Assembly (NCBI RefSeq): GCF_002939785.1
Contig: NZ_MDEC01000021.1
Location: 1 to 64,000, forward strand
Length of the DNA stretch: 64,000 bases
Direction of reading: 5' to 3'
From: Xanthomonas codiaei
GTDB lineage: Bacteria > Pseudomonadota > Gammaproteobacteria > Xanthomonadales > Xanthomonadaceae
Part shown: positions 1-8,569 of the stretch, piece by piece
Layout: each line of letters starts with the position of its first letter
Numbering within the stretch: the first letter of the stretch is position 1
Translations under genes and position numbers: made by a program
Notes under the pieces: model-generated
Seen by the model: the letters and a program-made list of their open reading frames with translations, nothing else
What the model was told of the DNA's origin: nothing
The model's database searches: none

Positions 1-256
1 TGCATCTGCTCCGATGATCAGTCGGAAGACATAACGCTGTTAGGCGACCATGTCCAGATACAAGGAGCGCACCCGGGCGCGACGGGCTGTCCAGAGAATG
101 CGTCTCGCCTCCTACCGCAGCCGTGGTCATCGCCATGGCCGCTGCGATTTCCGATTCTCTAGCCGGCACGTCCAGAGGTGTCGGGACAGCCCTGTCGCGC
201 CCGGGTGTGCTCCTACGGCAAAAGGTCATTGCCCGGGCTTTTGCTTTTGCTTTTAC

Positions 257-284
257 GAATCCCGATTCCCGAATCCCGAATCCC
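257..284. repeat. Heptamer tandem repeat (GAATCCC), four units
   Basis: Four consecutive 7-base units read GAATCCC, with the second unit carrying one change (GATTCCC). They lie just past the stop codon of the leftward antiporter gene. A GCTTTT tract precedes them. Short heptamer arrays between genes are common in xanthomonads and vary in copy number between strains. The rest of the first 298 bases shows no gene that I can support. Confidence 0.75.
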
Positions 285-298
285 GCGCGTCAGCGCGC

Positions 299-1936
299 TC
301 AAGCGCGCTTGCGCGACTCGATCAGATCCAGATTCCGCACCAGCCGCCGCGACAGGTCGTCGGAGATCTCGCGCCGCCGGGCCAGCTTGAACAGTTCGTT
401 GCGCTCGGCCACCAGCGCGGTGTGGCGAAACTGACGCAAGGCCTGATCGAAGGCACCGGCCTCTTCCGGGTCGGTCTCGGCCATGTCCACCGCGCCCAGC
501 TTGCGCTGGTAGCGCTGGCTGACCTGGTTGGCGGCGGCGTTGTAGCGCTCGGCATGCGCACTGTCTTCCACCAGCCGCTGGCGCAGCTTTTCCACCGCCT
601 CCAGCGCCGCCTGCGAGGCCGCCTTGATCGCCAGGTCTTCCTTCTGTTGCTCGTCTTCTTCTTCCGGCAATTCCAGCCCGCGCAGCAGGCGCGGCAGCGC
701 GACACTGGCCACCAGCAACGACACCAGGATCACCGAGGCCGCCAGGAAGATCGCCAGCTGGCGGGCCGGAAACGGCGAACCGTCCTGCAGGACCAGCGGC
801 AGGGTCAGCACGCCGGCCAGGGTGATGGCGCCGCGCACGCCGGCCAGCGACACCGCCACCACGATCCGCCACGGCGGGCTCACATGCTGCTCGCCGCGGC
901 GTTGCGCCTTGAAGATGTTCCAGCGCAGCGACAGCCACACCCAGACGAAGCGCAATGCCATCAGGCTGGTGCTGATGGTGGCCACGTACACCGCCAGCCA
1001 CCACGGATTGAGATGACCGGCCTCCTGCACGCTGCGCACCGCACCATCCAGGATGCCCGGCAACTGCTCGCCCAGCAGCACGAAGATGATGCCGTTGAAG
1101 GTGAACTGCACCGTGTCCCACACCGCCGAGCGCTGCAGGCGCATGTTGCCCGGCGCGTTGCCGGCCATTTCCACGTAGCTCATGGTGATGCCGGCGGCCA
1201 CCGCGGCCAGGATGCCGGAAGCATGAAAGGCTTCGGCCAGCAGGTAGGCGGCGAAGGGCGTGAGCAGGTTGACCAGGATCGCCGAGCCGGGCTCTTCGCC
1301 GAAATGCCGCCAGATCCAGCCCTGCACCCGGCTCAGGCCGAACGTCGTCGCCACGCCCAGTCCCAGCCCGGCCAGCGCTACCCAGAGGAAGGTCAGCGAA
1401 GCGGTCGCCACCGAGAAGGTGCCGGTGAGGACCGCGGCCACGGCGAACTGGAAACACACCAGGCCGGAGGCGTCGTTGAGCAGCGACTCGCCCTCCAGGA
1501 TGTGCATCAGCCGCTTGGGAATCGGCACCTTGGAGGCGATCGACGACACCGCAACGGGGTCGGTCGGCGAAATGATCGCCGCCAGCGCGAAGGCCACCGC
1601 CAGCGGCATGGCCGGGATCAGCCAATGAATCAGGAAGCCGGCACCGATGACGGTGAAGATCACCAGCCCCAGCGCCAACTCCAGGATCGCCCCCTTGTCG
1701 CGAAACAGGCCCTGCTTGGGAATGCGCCAGCCATCGAGAAACAGCAGCGGCGGCAGGAACAGCAGGAAGAACAGTTCCGGTTCCAGCTCGTGCCCTGCAT
1801 CGAACACGCCGGAGACCACCGCGCCCAGCGCGATCTGCACCAAGGGCAACGGCAGCGAGAACGGCAGGATGCGGATCAGATAACCGCTGGCCGCGACCGC
1901 CAGCAACATGGCGAGGACGACATCGATCGAATGCAT
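299..1936 (-). CDS. Na+/H+ antiporter, CPA1 (NhaP/NHE) family
   Basis: Inner-membrane monovalent cation/proton exchanger that would help control cytoplasmic pH and sodium. The 545-residue product has about twelve hydrophobic helices in its first 400 residues and a charged, helical cytoplasmic tail of roughly 140 residues, as usual for bacterial CPA1 proteins. The motif ISPTDPVAV and the downstream ESLLNDASGL segment contain the acidic residues expected at the ion site. I chose the ATG giving MHSIDVVLAM, because the longer open frame adds 47 basic residues unlike a membrane-protein start. The gene stands alone, and the next gene upstream is over 600 bases away. Assignment to the family is firm; which cation it prefers cannot be read from the sequence. 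Confidence 0.93.
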   Translation of the reverse strand: MHSIDVVLAMLLAVAASGYLIRILPFSLPLPLVQIALGAVVSGVFDAGHELEPELFFLLFLPPLLFLDGWRIPKQGLFRDKGAILELALGLVIFTVIGAGFLIHWLIPAMPLAVAFALAAIISPTDPVAVSSIASKVPIPKRLMHILEGESLLNDASGLVCFQFAVAAVLTGTFSVATASLTFLWVALAGLGLGVATTFGLSRVQGWIWRHFGEEPGSAILVNLLTPFAAYLLAEAFHASGILAAVAAGITMSYVEMAGNAPGNMRLQRSAVWDTVQFTFNGIIFVLLGEQLPGILDGAVRSVQEAGHLNPWWLAVYVATISTSLMALRFVWVWLSLRWNIFKAQRRGEQHVSPPWRIVVAVSLAGVRGAITLAGVLTLPLVLQDGSPFPARQLAIFLAASVILVSLLVASVALPRLLRGLELPEEEDEQQKEDLAIKAASQAALEAVEKLRQRLVEDSAHAERYNAAANQVSQRYQRKLGAVDMAETDPEEAGAFDQALRQFRHTALVAERNELFKLARRREISDDLSRRLVRNLDLIESRKRA

Positions 1937-2568
1937 GCAAAACCCGGAAGATAAAGATGGCCGCGCGCCGCACCGTCCATGGCGACGCCAGGCAACGCAC
2001 CTACGGGAACATACCGGTTTGCAACCGGTGATGAAACCACCGCTGCCGCACGCGCTGCGCCTGGGGCTGCGTTGCACGTGGACACCGGCGCGTCACCTGC
2101 ATGCCGTGGCTGGCATCGGATGCTGTGGCTTTGAGTGGGCGCCACTGGACACCGGCCTGATTGCGTGCGCCCCCCGGGTCGTGCGGTGCCATGCACGCGT
2201 CGTCTTCGCCGCCAGCGTCGGCGACGCTGGCGTGAGCAACCAGCGCAGTTGCAAGGTCCGATCAAGCGATCGGATCGCCGTGCAGCGCAAGCCGCCATGT
2301 CTGCCTTCACCCGGCGCTATCGCGCTGCGTGGTCTCGCAGGTTCGCCTGGTCAAACTGCTGCGCGCGGCCCATCGTGATTGACCGATCACTGTGCGATGG
2401 ACCTGCTTCAGGGCAGCACCTGCTCGAGGGGCACGCGCTCGCTGCAGAACCCGGTACGCCGAGCGCGCGCGTGACCAGCCGCCGTTGCAGACAGCACCAA
2501 CATGGGACTCACGCACGCCAGCGCCGATCGGCACCAGCACCGCTTGGCAAGGCATGTGCATGGCCGGA
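1937..2568. other. Intergenic region with one hairpin, no supported gene
   Basis: The open frames here overlap each other on both strands, have no family resemblance and show no good ribosome site. A perfect 10-base inverted repeat with a 3-base loop lies at 2210-2232 (CGCCAGCGTC, loop GGC, GACGCTGGCG). It has no T-run, so it could be a structural element or an isolated terminator. Confidence 0.6.
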
Positions 2569-3204
2569 TCAGGTGTACCGGGCAGGCGTGTGACCGCTCT
2601 GCTTCGCAGGCAGCGCAGCCTGTACCGGGACCACAAAGCTGGCCACATGCAGGACCAGCCTGGAATCGTAATGCTCCACCGTGACCTTGACCGTCCTGAC
2701 CTTCTTCGCAAAGGCGAACGGCCACTGCGCCTTGATCATCTCCTGCCCGACCTTGCGGCCCTCGACGTCCTCCACCAGCGCAATGCGCACCGGATAGCTG
2801 CCTGAGCCGACATTCTCCGAATCGTTCGCATCGACCATGCCGAGATGGGCCTTTGAGAATGCCAGCGTCGACGGCCCGCCATTGGTGAAGTTGGCGCTGT
2901 CGTCGAAGCCCAGATTCCTGTAGCTGTACGTCAATACCACCACCTGCCTGGGCATCCAGGCGCCGCCACCATCGTCGCGCAGCCTGACGTTGGCAACGCG
3001 CACCGAATCGACAGTGAATTCCCATTCCCCCGGAACGCGCCATTGCTGGTGCGGCCGATAGCTAGCAGCGGCGGGCGCCTGTGCAGCAGCAGTTGGCTCC
3101 TGCGATTCCATCGCGGCCCGCGCACCACCTGACAGCACCAGGCAAGCTGCGGCCAGACAGGCGGCGAGAACGGATGTGGTGCGATGCGGTGGTGTCGAGG
3201 TCAT
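2569..3204 (-). CDS. Conserved secreted protein of unknown function
   Basis: The 211-residue product starts with a typical signal peptide (MTSTPPHRTT, then an Ala/Leu/Val-rich core ending GARA), so it should be exported to the periplasm or beyond. The mature part contains alternating hydrophobic stretches such as RQVVVLTYSYRNLGF and VRTVKVTVEHYD, which suggest a beta-sandwich. No catalytic motif is visible. I do not recognise the family with confidence; its fold-like spacing recalls small immunoglobulin-like secreted domains. The start was set at the ATG that opens the signal peptide; the longer frame adds 100 residues of low-complexity sequence. It is divergent from the fasciclin gene and has no operon partner. 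Confidence 0.8.
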   Translation of the reverse strand: MTSTPPHRTTSVLAACLAAACLVLSGGARAAMESQEPTAAAQAPAAASYRPHQQWRVPGEWEFTVDSVRVANVRLRDDGGGAWMPRQVVVLTYSYRNLGFDDSANFTNGGPSTLAFSKAHLGMVDANDSENVGSGSYPVRIALVEDVEGRKVGQEMIKAQWPFAFAKKVRTVKVTVEHYDSRLVLHVASFVVPVQAALPAKQSGHTPARYT

Positions 3205-3656
3205 TCCAGGCGAGCCTCGTTCGATGAGACATGTGGGGTGAGCGAGATTACGTTCGACGTACTGACTGCATTTGCATGGAAGCGAACATCGGTACGACTT
3301 CCGGAGTCCGCCGGCATGCCTGCAACCAGACGCCAGCGCATTGCTTGAGAATATCCACCGCATTGCACGTGGCATCTGGTCGAACGGGCCACAGCGCAGC
3401 GGTTTGCCATATGCACGTGCAGAGCAGCGCGCCAGGTGCAGTGCAACATAAGGCCCATGTGAACAGCCGTGACGCTGCATTCCCCCCGAACGCACGTGGC
3501 CCAAGGCCGACCTGACGCCATGCCATGGCCGGCAGCGAGCCCAGGCAGAAATTTCGATAAAGTAAAGATCGCGTGATGCATCCGGCGCGCGTCTTGCGGC
3601 GTATCAGGGTCTACGGTCGCCAGCCGGCGCCCGCCTACCCAAAGGATCGCTGCCTC
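3205..3656. other. Divergent intergenic region, no supported gene
   Basis: This 452-base stretch separates the leftward secreted protein from the rightward fasciclin gene and must hold both promoters. The small frames inside lack ribosome sites and family resemblance. I could not pick out a convincing promoter pair. Confidence 0.5.
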
Positions 3657-4214
3657 ATGAAGACCTCATTGAAGTCGCTTGCCATTGCCGCCGCCATTGC
3701 CCTCACCAGCGCAACGGCGCCGGTGTACGCCGCCTCCAACCCGATGGTGGGCGGTGCGCCGATGCTGGCCACCAAGGACATCGTCGACAACGCGGCCAAC
3801 TCCAAGGATCACACCACCCTGGTCGCCGCGGTCAAGGCCGCCGGCCTGGTCGAGACCCTGAAAGGCCCAGGCCCGTTCACCGTCTTCGCTCCCACCAATG
3901 CCGCCTTTGCCGCATTGCCGGCCGGCACTGTCGATACGCTGTTGAAGCCCGAGTCCAAGCCCACCCTGACCAAGGTACTCACCTACCACGTGGTGCCGGG
4001 CAAGGTGGATGCGGCCTCGCTGATCGCCAAGATCAAGGCCGGCGGCGGCAGCGCCATGCTCACCACCGTGCAGGGCGAATCGCTTACCGCAAAGCTCAAC
4101 GGCAAGAAGGTCACCCTGACCGATGCCAAGGGCAATACCGCCACCGTCACCACTGCCGACGTCATGCAGAGCAATGGCGTGATCCACGTGATCGACAAGG
4201 TCTTGATGCCGTAA
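3657..4214 (+). CDS. Fasciclin (FAS1) domain secreted protein
   Basis: A 185-residue exported protein with one FAS1 domain, a fold used for adhesion to surfaces or other proteins. Residues 1-27 form a signal peptide ending PVYA. The FAS1 domain fills the rest. The first conserved block reads TVFAPTNAAFAALP, the central tyrosine-histidine motif is LTYHVVPGK, and the last block is VIHVIDKVLMP at the C-terminus. Single-domain FAS1 proteins of this size are usual in proteobacteria. I chose the ATG that opens the signal peptide. The gene stands alone and is followed by a clear hairpin. Its biological partner is unknown. Confidence 0.93.
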   Translation: MKTSLKSLAIAAAIALTSATAPVYAASNPMVGGAPMLATKDIVDNAANSKDHTTLVAAVKAAGLVETLKGPGPFTVFAPTNAAFAALPAGTVDTLLKPESKPTLTKVLTYHVVPGKVDAASLIAKIKAGGGSAMLTTVQGESLTAKLNGKKVTLTDAKGNTATVTTADVMQSNGVIHVIDKVLMP

Positions 4215-4227
4215 ACCCCGCATGCAG

Positions 4228-4252
4228 TCGCCCGGTCAGTGCGACCGGGCGA
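4228..4252 (+). terminator. Hairpin terminator after the fasciclin gene
   Basis: A perfect 10-base stem (TCGCCCGGTC with GACCGGGCGA) and a 5-base loop lie 14 bases past the stop codon. The trailing sequence has only a short pyrimidine run, so termination strength is uncertain. Confidence 0.65.
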
Positions 4253-4583
4253 TCGCCCTTGGCGGCAATTGAGCAACGTGTCATGCAGGGGCGCCCGGGC
4301 CCGCGCAAAGCGTCATTGGGATGCCTTCCCGCATGCCTGGACGCCCCTGCACCTCAGCGGCACCTGCCTCATGCGGTTGCTTGCCTTGCGCAAGGCCCCG
4401 CCAACGCAGGCTGCACCATCGCCGCAACACGGCGGTGACGGAACACGCGGCGTGCCGCGCGTTCCCTTGGTGTCAATCGAGCAGCGACACCGTGCGCGTG
4501 CGCATGCACGCGCATCTTTTTGACCAGGCGCTCTTGTGTCTCCAGGCGTCCTCGGAGCGTTTCCACGTGCCGTTGGTCCTCGT
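4253..4583. other. Convergent intergenic region, no supported gene
   Basis: About 330 bases lie between the fasciclin terminator and the end of the leftward UdgX gene. Short frames are present but none has a recognisable product or ribosome site. Confidence 0.5.
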
Positions 4584-6029
4584 CTAAGCGGTGTGGGCGC
4601 CACGCGCTGGCGCTACGCCGGGCGCCGAAAGCAATTGGCGCAGATCCTCCACCAAGCCGCGATAGCCCTCCTCCCGCGCCGCCTCCGATCCCTGCCGCAG
4701 CACCCAGGACGGATGCACGGTCGTCAGTACCGGCGTGCCATCGTCCAGGCGCAGCCACTGCCCGCGCTCCTGCATCAGCCGAAACCTGCTGCCCAGCACC
4801 GCCTGTGCCGCGGTAGCGCCCAGGCAGACAATCTGCGCGGGACGCAACTGGGCACGCTCGGCCTGCAACCAGCCGCTGCAGGCCTGCACATGCGTGCGCT
4901 CGGGGTTGCGATGCAGGCGGCGCTTGCCGCGTTGCTCGAAGCGGAAGTGCTTGACCGCATTGGTCACGTAGAACCCACTGCGATCCACGCCCAACTCGCC
5001 CAAGGCCATGTTGAACAGGCGCCCGGCAGGCCCGACGAAGGGACGCCCGCTCAGATCCTCTTCATCGCCGGGCTGCTCGCCGATCACCATGACGGCCGCA
5101 TCCTCCGGCCCTTCGCCGAAGACGGTCTGGGTGGCCGGCCGCCACAACTCGCAGCGTCGGCAATCGCGCGCGGCCGCGCGTAGCTGCGCGATGCTCTGCG
5201 TCGCCTCGACGGCAGCGGGTACCGGCGCCGCCGGCACCCGGCGGCGTACCGGCTCGGGTGCGCGCTCGGCCATCTCGCGCACGCGCACACCGGCTTCGCG
5301 GATCAGCTCCGGCAGCAGCGCCGCCTCGGGCAGGTTCTTCCAGTATTTCTGCGGCATTTCCTGCCGCATCATGGTGGGATTGAGCCGGGCCGGATTGAAG
5401 ATGTGCGCATAGTAGGTGCGCCATAGGGTCTCCTGCGCGTCGTCGGCCGGCACCTGTGTACGCACGGCCCCCTCGCCGAATGCCAGAGCATGGCCATCCC
5501 AGCGCACGCTGCGATACGGGGTCAGGATCGCCCAGCGCATGCCGGCGAAGCGCCGTGCAAAGAACGGGGCAACGCGGTCCACGATGTGATGTTCCGGCTC
5601 GAACCAGGCCACGAAGTCTTCTTCTTCGCCCGGCAGCCGGCGGAAGCGCACGAACGCCTTCATCTTGTGGGTATCGCGCTGCACCGCCTTCTGCCATTGC
5701 CGCAAGCGATGCACGTCCACATCGGTGGCGCGCTCCAGCAGCGCCTTCTCGCCCGAGGCAATCCGCCACAACAACCGATACAACACCGCATGCCGCTGCG
5801 GATCGCGATGGCACAGCACCGATGCGGCCAGCTGCATGAAATCCGCCGACACCCGCGGCGGTGCGGCCAGCACCGGCAATTCCAACAGCCCCTGGCCCAT
5901 CAGCAACCCACCCTGCGCGCCCCCATTCCACGCCACATGGTCAGGCTCCACCTGCGCACACCACCCCGCCCGCGCCAGCGCACGCCACGCCTCGAAACTC
6001 CACGCAGGTTCCACCTCAGCGCTGAACAT
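4584..6029 (-). CDS. DUF4130 / UdgX-family uracil-DNA binding fusion protein
   Basis: A 481-residue two-domain protein. The N-terminal half (about residues 30-240) matches the DUF4130 'probable DNA metabolism' type. The C-terminal half (about 270-475) is a uracil-DNA glycosylase fold. Its first motif is GEQPGDEED. It also carries the UdgX hallmark loop KRRLH at residues 369-373. In the mycobacterial family member this His covalently captures the uracil site, so this protein probably binds uracil-DNA irreversibly. A late TVHPSWVLR motif completes the active site. It lies 135 bases downstream of, and in line with, a radical SAM protein. That pairing is recurrent in proteobacteria and is predicted to form one DNA repair or modification unit. 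The domain calls are firm; the joint function is inferred. Confidence 0.92.
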   Translation of the reverse strand: MFSAEVEPAWSFEAWRALARAGWCAQVEPDHVAWNGGAQGGLLMGQGLLELPVLAAPPRVSADFMQLAASVLCHRDPQRHAVLYRLLWRIASGEKALLERATDVDVHRLRQWQKAVQRDTHKMKAFVRFRRLPGEEEDFVAWFEPEHHIVDRVAPFFARRFAGMRWAILTPYRSVRWDGHALAFGEGAVRTQVPADDAQETLWRTYYAHIFNPARLNPTMMRQEMPQKYWKNLPEAALLPELIREAGVRVREMAERAPEPVRRRVPAAPVPAAVEATQSIAQLRAAARDCRRCELWRPATQTVFGEGPEDAAVMVIGEQPGDEEDLSGRPFVGPAGRLFNMALGELGVDRSGFYVTNAVKHFRFEQRGKRRLHRNPERTHVQACSGWLQAERAQLRPAQIVCLGATAAQAVLGSRFRLMQERGQWLRLDDGTPVLTTVHPSWVLRQGSEAAREEGYRGLVEDLRQLLSAPGVAPARGAHTA

Positions 6030-6108
6030 CGTCTACACCTGGCCTCTCGATTCTCGCCATCGCCTTCGCTTTACGGGCGGCACCCAGGACTTTCCGCTGC
6101 TGCATGCG

Positions 6109-6160
6109 GCCGTACCCTCATCCGCCCTTCGGGCACCTTCTCCCGACGGGAGAAGGGACA
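6109..6160. repeat. Xanthomonad REP-like intergenic hairpin element
   Basis: Two small inverted repeats stand side by side: GCCCTTCGGGC, then CCTTCTCCCG and CGGGAGAAGG separated by one base (6136-6156). This core recurs between genes throughout Xanthomonas genomes. It lies between the radical SAM gene and the downstream UdgX gene and could form a hairpin in their transcript. Confidence 0.6.
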
Positions 6161-6164
6161 GGCA

Positions 6165-7409
6165 TCAATCGAACAGACTCGCCTGCCGAGGCGCCGGCGC
6201 CAGCTGCGCCCGTAACCGCACCGGATCGTCCAGGCGCTGGCGCGGATGATGATCCAGCACGCTCACGAACGGCAGCAGCTTCTTCATCGGCACCCGCAAC
6301 CGCGCCAGATCGCCCACGCGCAGGCGCGCATGCCGGCGCGACAACAGCAGCCGCTCCACATTGCGGGTTCCCAGGCCCGGCACCCGTAGCAGCATCTCGC
6401 GCGGCGCCACATTCAGATCCACCGGAAAGCGTTCGGGATTGCGCAGCGCCCAGGCCAGCTTCGGATCCACGTCCAGATCCAGCATGCCGCTGGACTGCGC
6501 CGGCGCGATCTCCTCCACACTGAATTCGTAGAACCGCAGCAACCAGTCGGCCTGGTAGAGCCGATGCTCGCGCTGCAGCGGCGGCGCCTGCAGCGGCAGC
6601 TTGGACGAAGCGTCCGGAATCGGACTGAAGGCCGAGTAATACACCCGGCGCATGCGGTAATTGCCGTAGAGATTGTGGCTGGTGTCCAGAATGCTGCGGT
6701 CGTTGGCATCGTCGGCACCAACGATCATCTGGGTGCTCTGCCCAGCCGGCGCGAACCGCGGCGGCTTGGCACGACGCACGGTTTCGGCCTTGCGCTCGAG
6801 CTGGTTTTCCTCGATGCGCCAGCGCAGCTCGCCCATGGCCGAGCGGATGCCGCCCACGCTTTTTTCCGGCGCCAGTTGCGTCAGACCCTGCTCGGTGGGC
6901 AGTTCCACATTGATGCTCAGGCGGTCCGCATAGCGGCCGGCCGCAGCCAACAGGTCGGGCGCAGCATCGGGAATGGTCTTGAGATGGATGTAGCCGGCGA
7001 AGTGATGCTCTTCGCGCAGCTGCCGCGCCACTTCCACCAGCTGCTCCATCGTATAGTCGGAGTTGCGGATGATGCCGCTGGACAGGAACAGGCCTTCGAT
7101 GTAGTTGCGCTTGTAGAAATCCAGCGTCAGCGTGACCACTTCTTCAGGCGTGAAGCGCGCGCGGCGCACGTTGCTGGACACGCGATTGACGCAGTACGCG
7201 CAATCGAACACGCAGAAATTGGTCAGCAGGATCTTCAACAGCGACACGCAGCGGCCATCGGGCGTGTACGAATGGCAGATGCCCATGCCCTCGGTACTGC
7301 CGATGCCGCCGGTGCCCAGCGAATTGCGCTTGTTGGCGCCACTGGAGGCGCAGGACGCGTCGTATTTGGCGGCGTCGGCGAGGACGGCGAGCTTGTCGAG
7401 GATCTTCAC
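6165..7409 (-). CDS. Putative DNA modification/repair radical SAM protein
   Basis: Radical S-adenosylmethionine enzyme of the subfamily linked to UdgX proteins. With a GTG start the product has 414 residues and begins MKILDKLAVLADAAKYDASC, matching the usual start of the family. The 4Fe-4S cluster motif is C66-x3-C70-x2-C73 (CVFDCAYC). A helix-hairpin-helix-like segment (LLRVPGLGTRNVERLL) near the C-terminus fits DNA contact. A TTG 15 bases upstream (7424) also opens this frame, but neither start has a strong ribosome site. The gene precedes and is co-directional with the UdgX fusion. The substrate and reaction are not known. Confidence 0.9.
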   Translation of the reverse strand: MKILDKLAVLADAAKYDASCASSGANKRNSLGTGGIGSTEGMGICHSYTPDGRCVSLLKILLTNFCVFDCAYCVNRVSSNVRRARFTPEEVVTLTLDFYKRNYIEGLFLSSGIIRNSDYTMEQLVEVARQLREEHHFAGYIHLKTIPDAAPDLLAAAGRYADRLSINVELPTEQGLTQLAPEKSVGGIRSAMGELRWRIEENQLERKAETVRRAKPPRFAPAGQSTQMIVGADDANDRSILDTSHNLYGNYRMRRVYYSAFSPIPDASSKLPLQAPPLQREHRLYQADWLLRFYEFSVEEIAPAQSSGMLDLDVDPKLAWALRNPERFPVDLNVAPREMLLRVPGLGTRNVERLLLSRRHARLRVGDLARLRVPMKKLLPFVSVLDHHPRQRLDDPVRLRAQLAPAPRQASLFD

Positions 7410-7525
7410 GCGGGCAGCATGCAACCTGGGCGTCTCAGCCTATGAGACTGCGGCCTGGTTCATCGTGAATGCTTCAGAGCATGCGGGTGCAGCCACTGCC
7501 ACGGCTGCACTCGATGCTTGCCTGC

Positions 7526-8332
7526 TCAGGCGGCAAGCGCGGTGTGGCCGTCGAAGCGATACAGGTCCATGGCCAGGAAACCCTGGTCGATACCGGCATC
7601 GATGCGCTGTGCGCCGAGTTGCTCGCTCCCGGCCGCGCCCATCGCCACGTACAGCGGCAACAGGTGCTCGTCGCTGGGATGCGCACGCTCGGCATACGGT
7701 GCCTGGCGGCGGTAATCGAGCAAGGCCGGGATATCGTTGTCCAGCAGCTTGCGCTCGGTCCAGTCGATGAAGGGCCGCACGTACGGCGCTTCGCGCTCGG
7801 CGCTATAGCCCTGGCGGAAATCGTGCAGGTTGTGGGTGATGCTGCCGGAACCGATCACCAGCACCCCCTCCTCGCGCAGCGGCGCCAGCGCGCGCCCCAG
7901 CGCGAACTGGTGCGCCGGGCCAAGTTCCGGCTGGATCGATACCGACACCACCGGGATATCCGCCGCCGGATACAGCAACCGCAGCGGCACCCACACGCCG
8001 TGGTCGAAACCACGCTGCGGGTCCAGTTGCGGATGCAGCCCGGCCTGCTCCAGCCGCCGCGCAACCTGCTGCGCCAGGGCTGGCTCGCCAGGCGCCGGAT
8101 AGCTCAACTCGTACAGCGGCGCAGGGAAGCCGCCGAAATCATGGATGGTGGCTGGCCGCGCCGCACTGCTGACCAGCGGGCGGCGCCCCAGCCAGTGCGC
8201 ACTGGCCACGACGATGGCGCGCGGCCGCGGCAGCCGCTGCCGCAGTTCCTGCAGCCGTTGCCCCACCTGGCCCGGCTGCAGGGCGGTCATCGGCGATCCG
8301 TGCGAGATATACAGCGATGGCATGCGATGCAT
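7526..8332 (-). CDS. DODA-type extradiol ring-opening dioxygenase (LigB family)
   Basis: A 268-residue non-heme metal dioxygenase of the DODA/YgiD group, which cleaves catechol-type rings next to the hydroxyls. Metal-binding and catalytic histidines are visible in SLYISHGSP near the N-terminus, ASAHWLG, IHDFGGFP and GSGSITHNLHDF. The C-terminal DEHLLPLYVAMGAAG block is typical of the family. I chose the ATG for MHRMPSLY; an internal ATG three codons on is also possible. The gene is divergent from a LysR regulator across 237 bases that contain two palindromes, which suggests that the regulator controls it. The substrate is not predictable; plant phenolics are plausible. Confidence 0.9.
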   Translation of the reverse strand: MHRMPSLYISHGSPMTALQPGQVGQRLQELRQRLPRPRAIVVASAHWLGRRPLVSSAARPATIHDFGGFPAPLYELSYPAPGEPALAQQVARRLEQAGLHPQLDPQRGFDHGVWVPLRLLYPAADIPVVSVSIQPELGPAHQFALGRALAPLREEGVLVIGSGSITHNLHDFRQGYSAEREAPYVRPFIDWTERKLLDNDIPALLDYRRQAPYAERAHPSDEHLLPLYVAMGAAGSEQLGAQRIDAGIDQGFLAMDLYRFDGHTALAA

Positions 8333-8510
8333 GAGTGACTCCTCGAAAAGACAACAGGGTTCGACGCGCCGGCTCGGCGCAACGTGCCATCGCCCGGCGG
8401 CGGCTGCACGATCGGCACGCCCACAGCGCCGGATATTCCCAACCACCGCCGAGTTGGCGGGCAGGACAGGCGCTCGCTCAAGAACCTCGACAGGGTATTA
8501 CCTGCAAATT

Positions 8511-8558
8511 TCTGATAAACGCATCAGATTCGGATAATTTATTGCGACCACAGCAATA
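8511..8558. promoter_or_regulatory. Paired palindromes, likely LysR operators
   Basis: Two inverted repeats lie just before the LysR start codon: TCTGAT-N6-ATCAGA (8511-8528) and TATTGC-N7-GCAATA (8540-8558). Spaced dyads of this kind, with T and A about 11 bases apart, are typical LysR binding sites. They sit in the divergent region shared with the dioxygenase gene. Confidence 0.55.
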
Positions 8559-8569
8559 ATCGAACGCTC

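Noticed and set aside
50..1954. A 634-residue rightward frame opposite the antiporter
   Set aside because: Gln/Arg/His-rich, no family resemblance, and it covers the antiparallel antiporter gene, which has clear transmembrane motifs.
1937..2568. Possible regulatory RNA around the 2210-2232 hairpin
   Set aside because: Only one short hairpin is visible, with no promoter, T-run or known RNA pattern; I kept it as a structural note.
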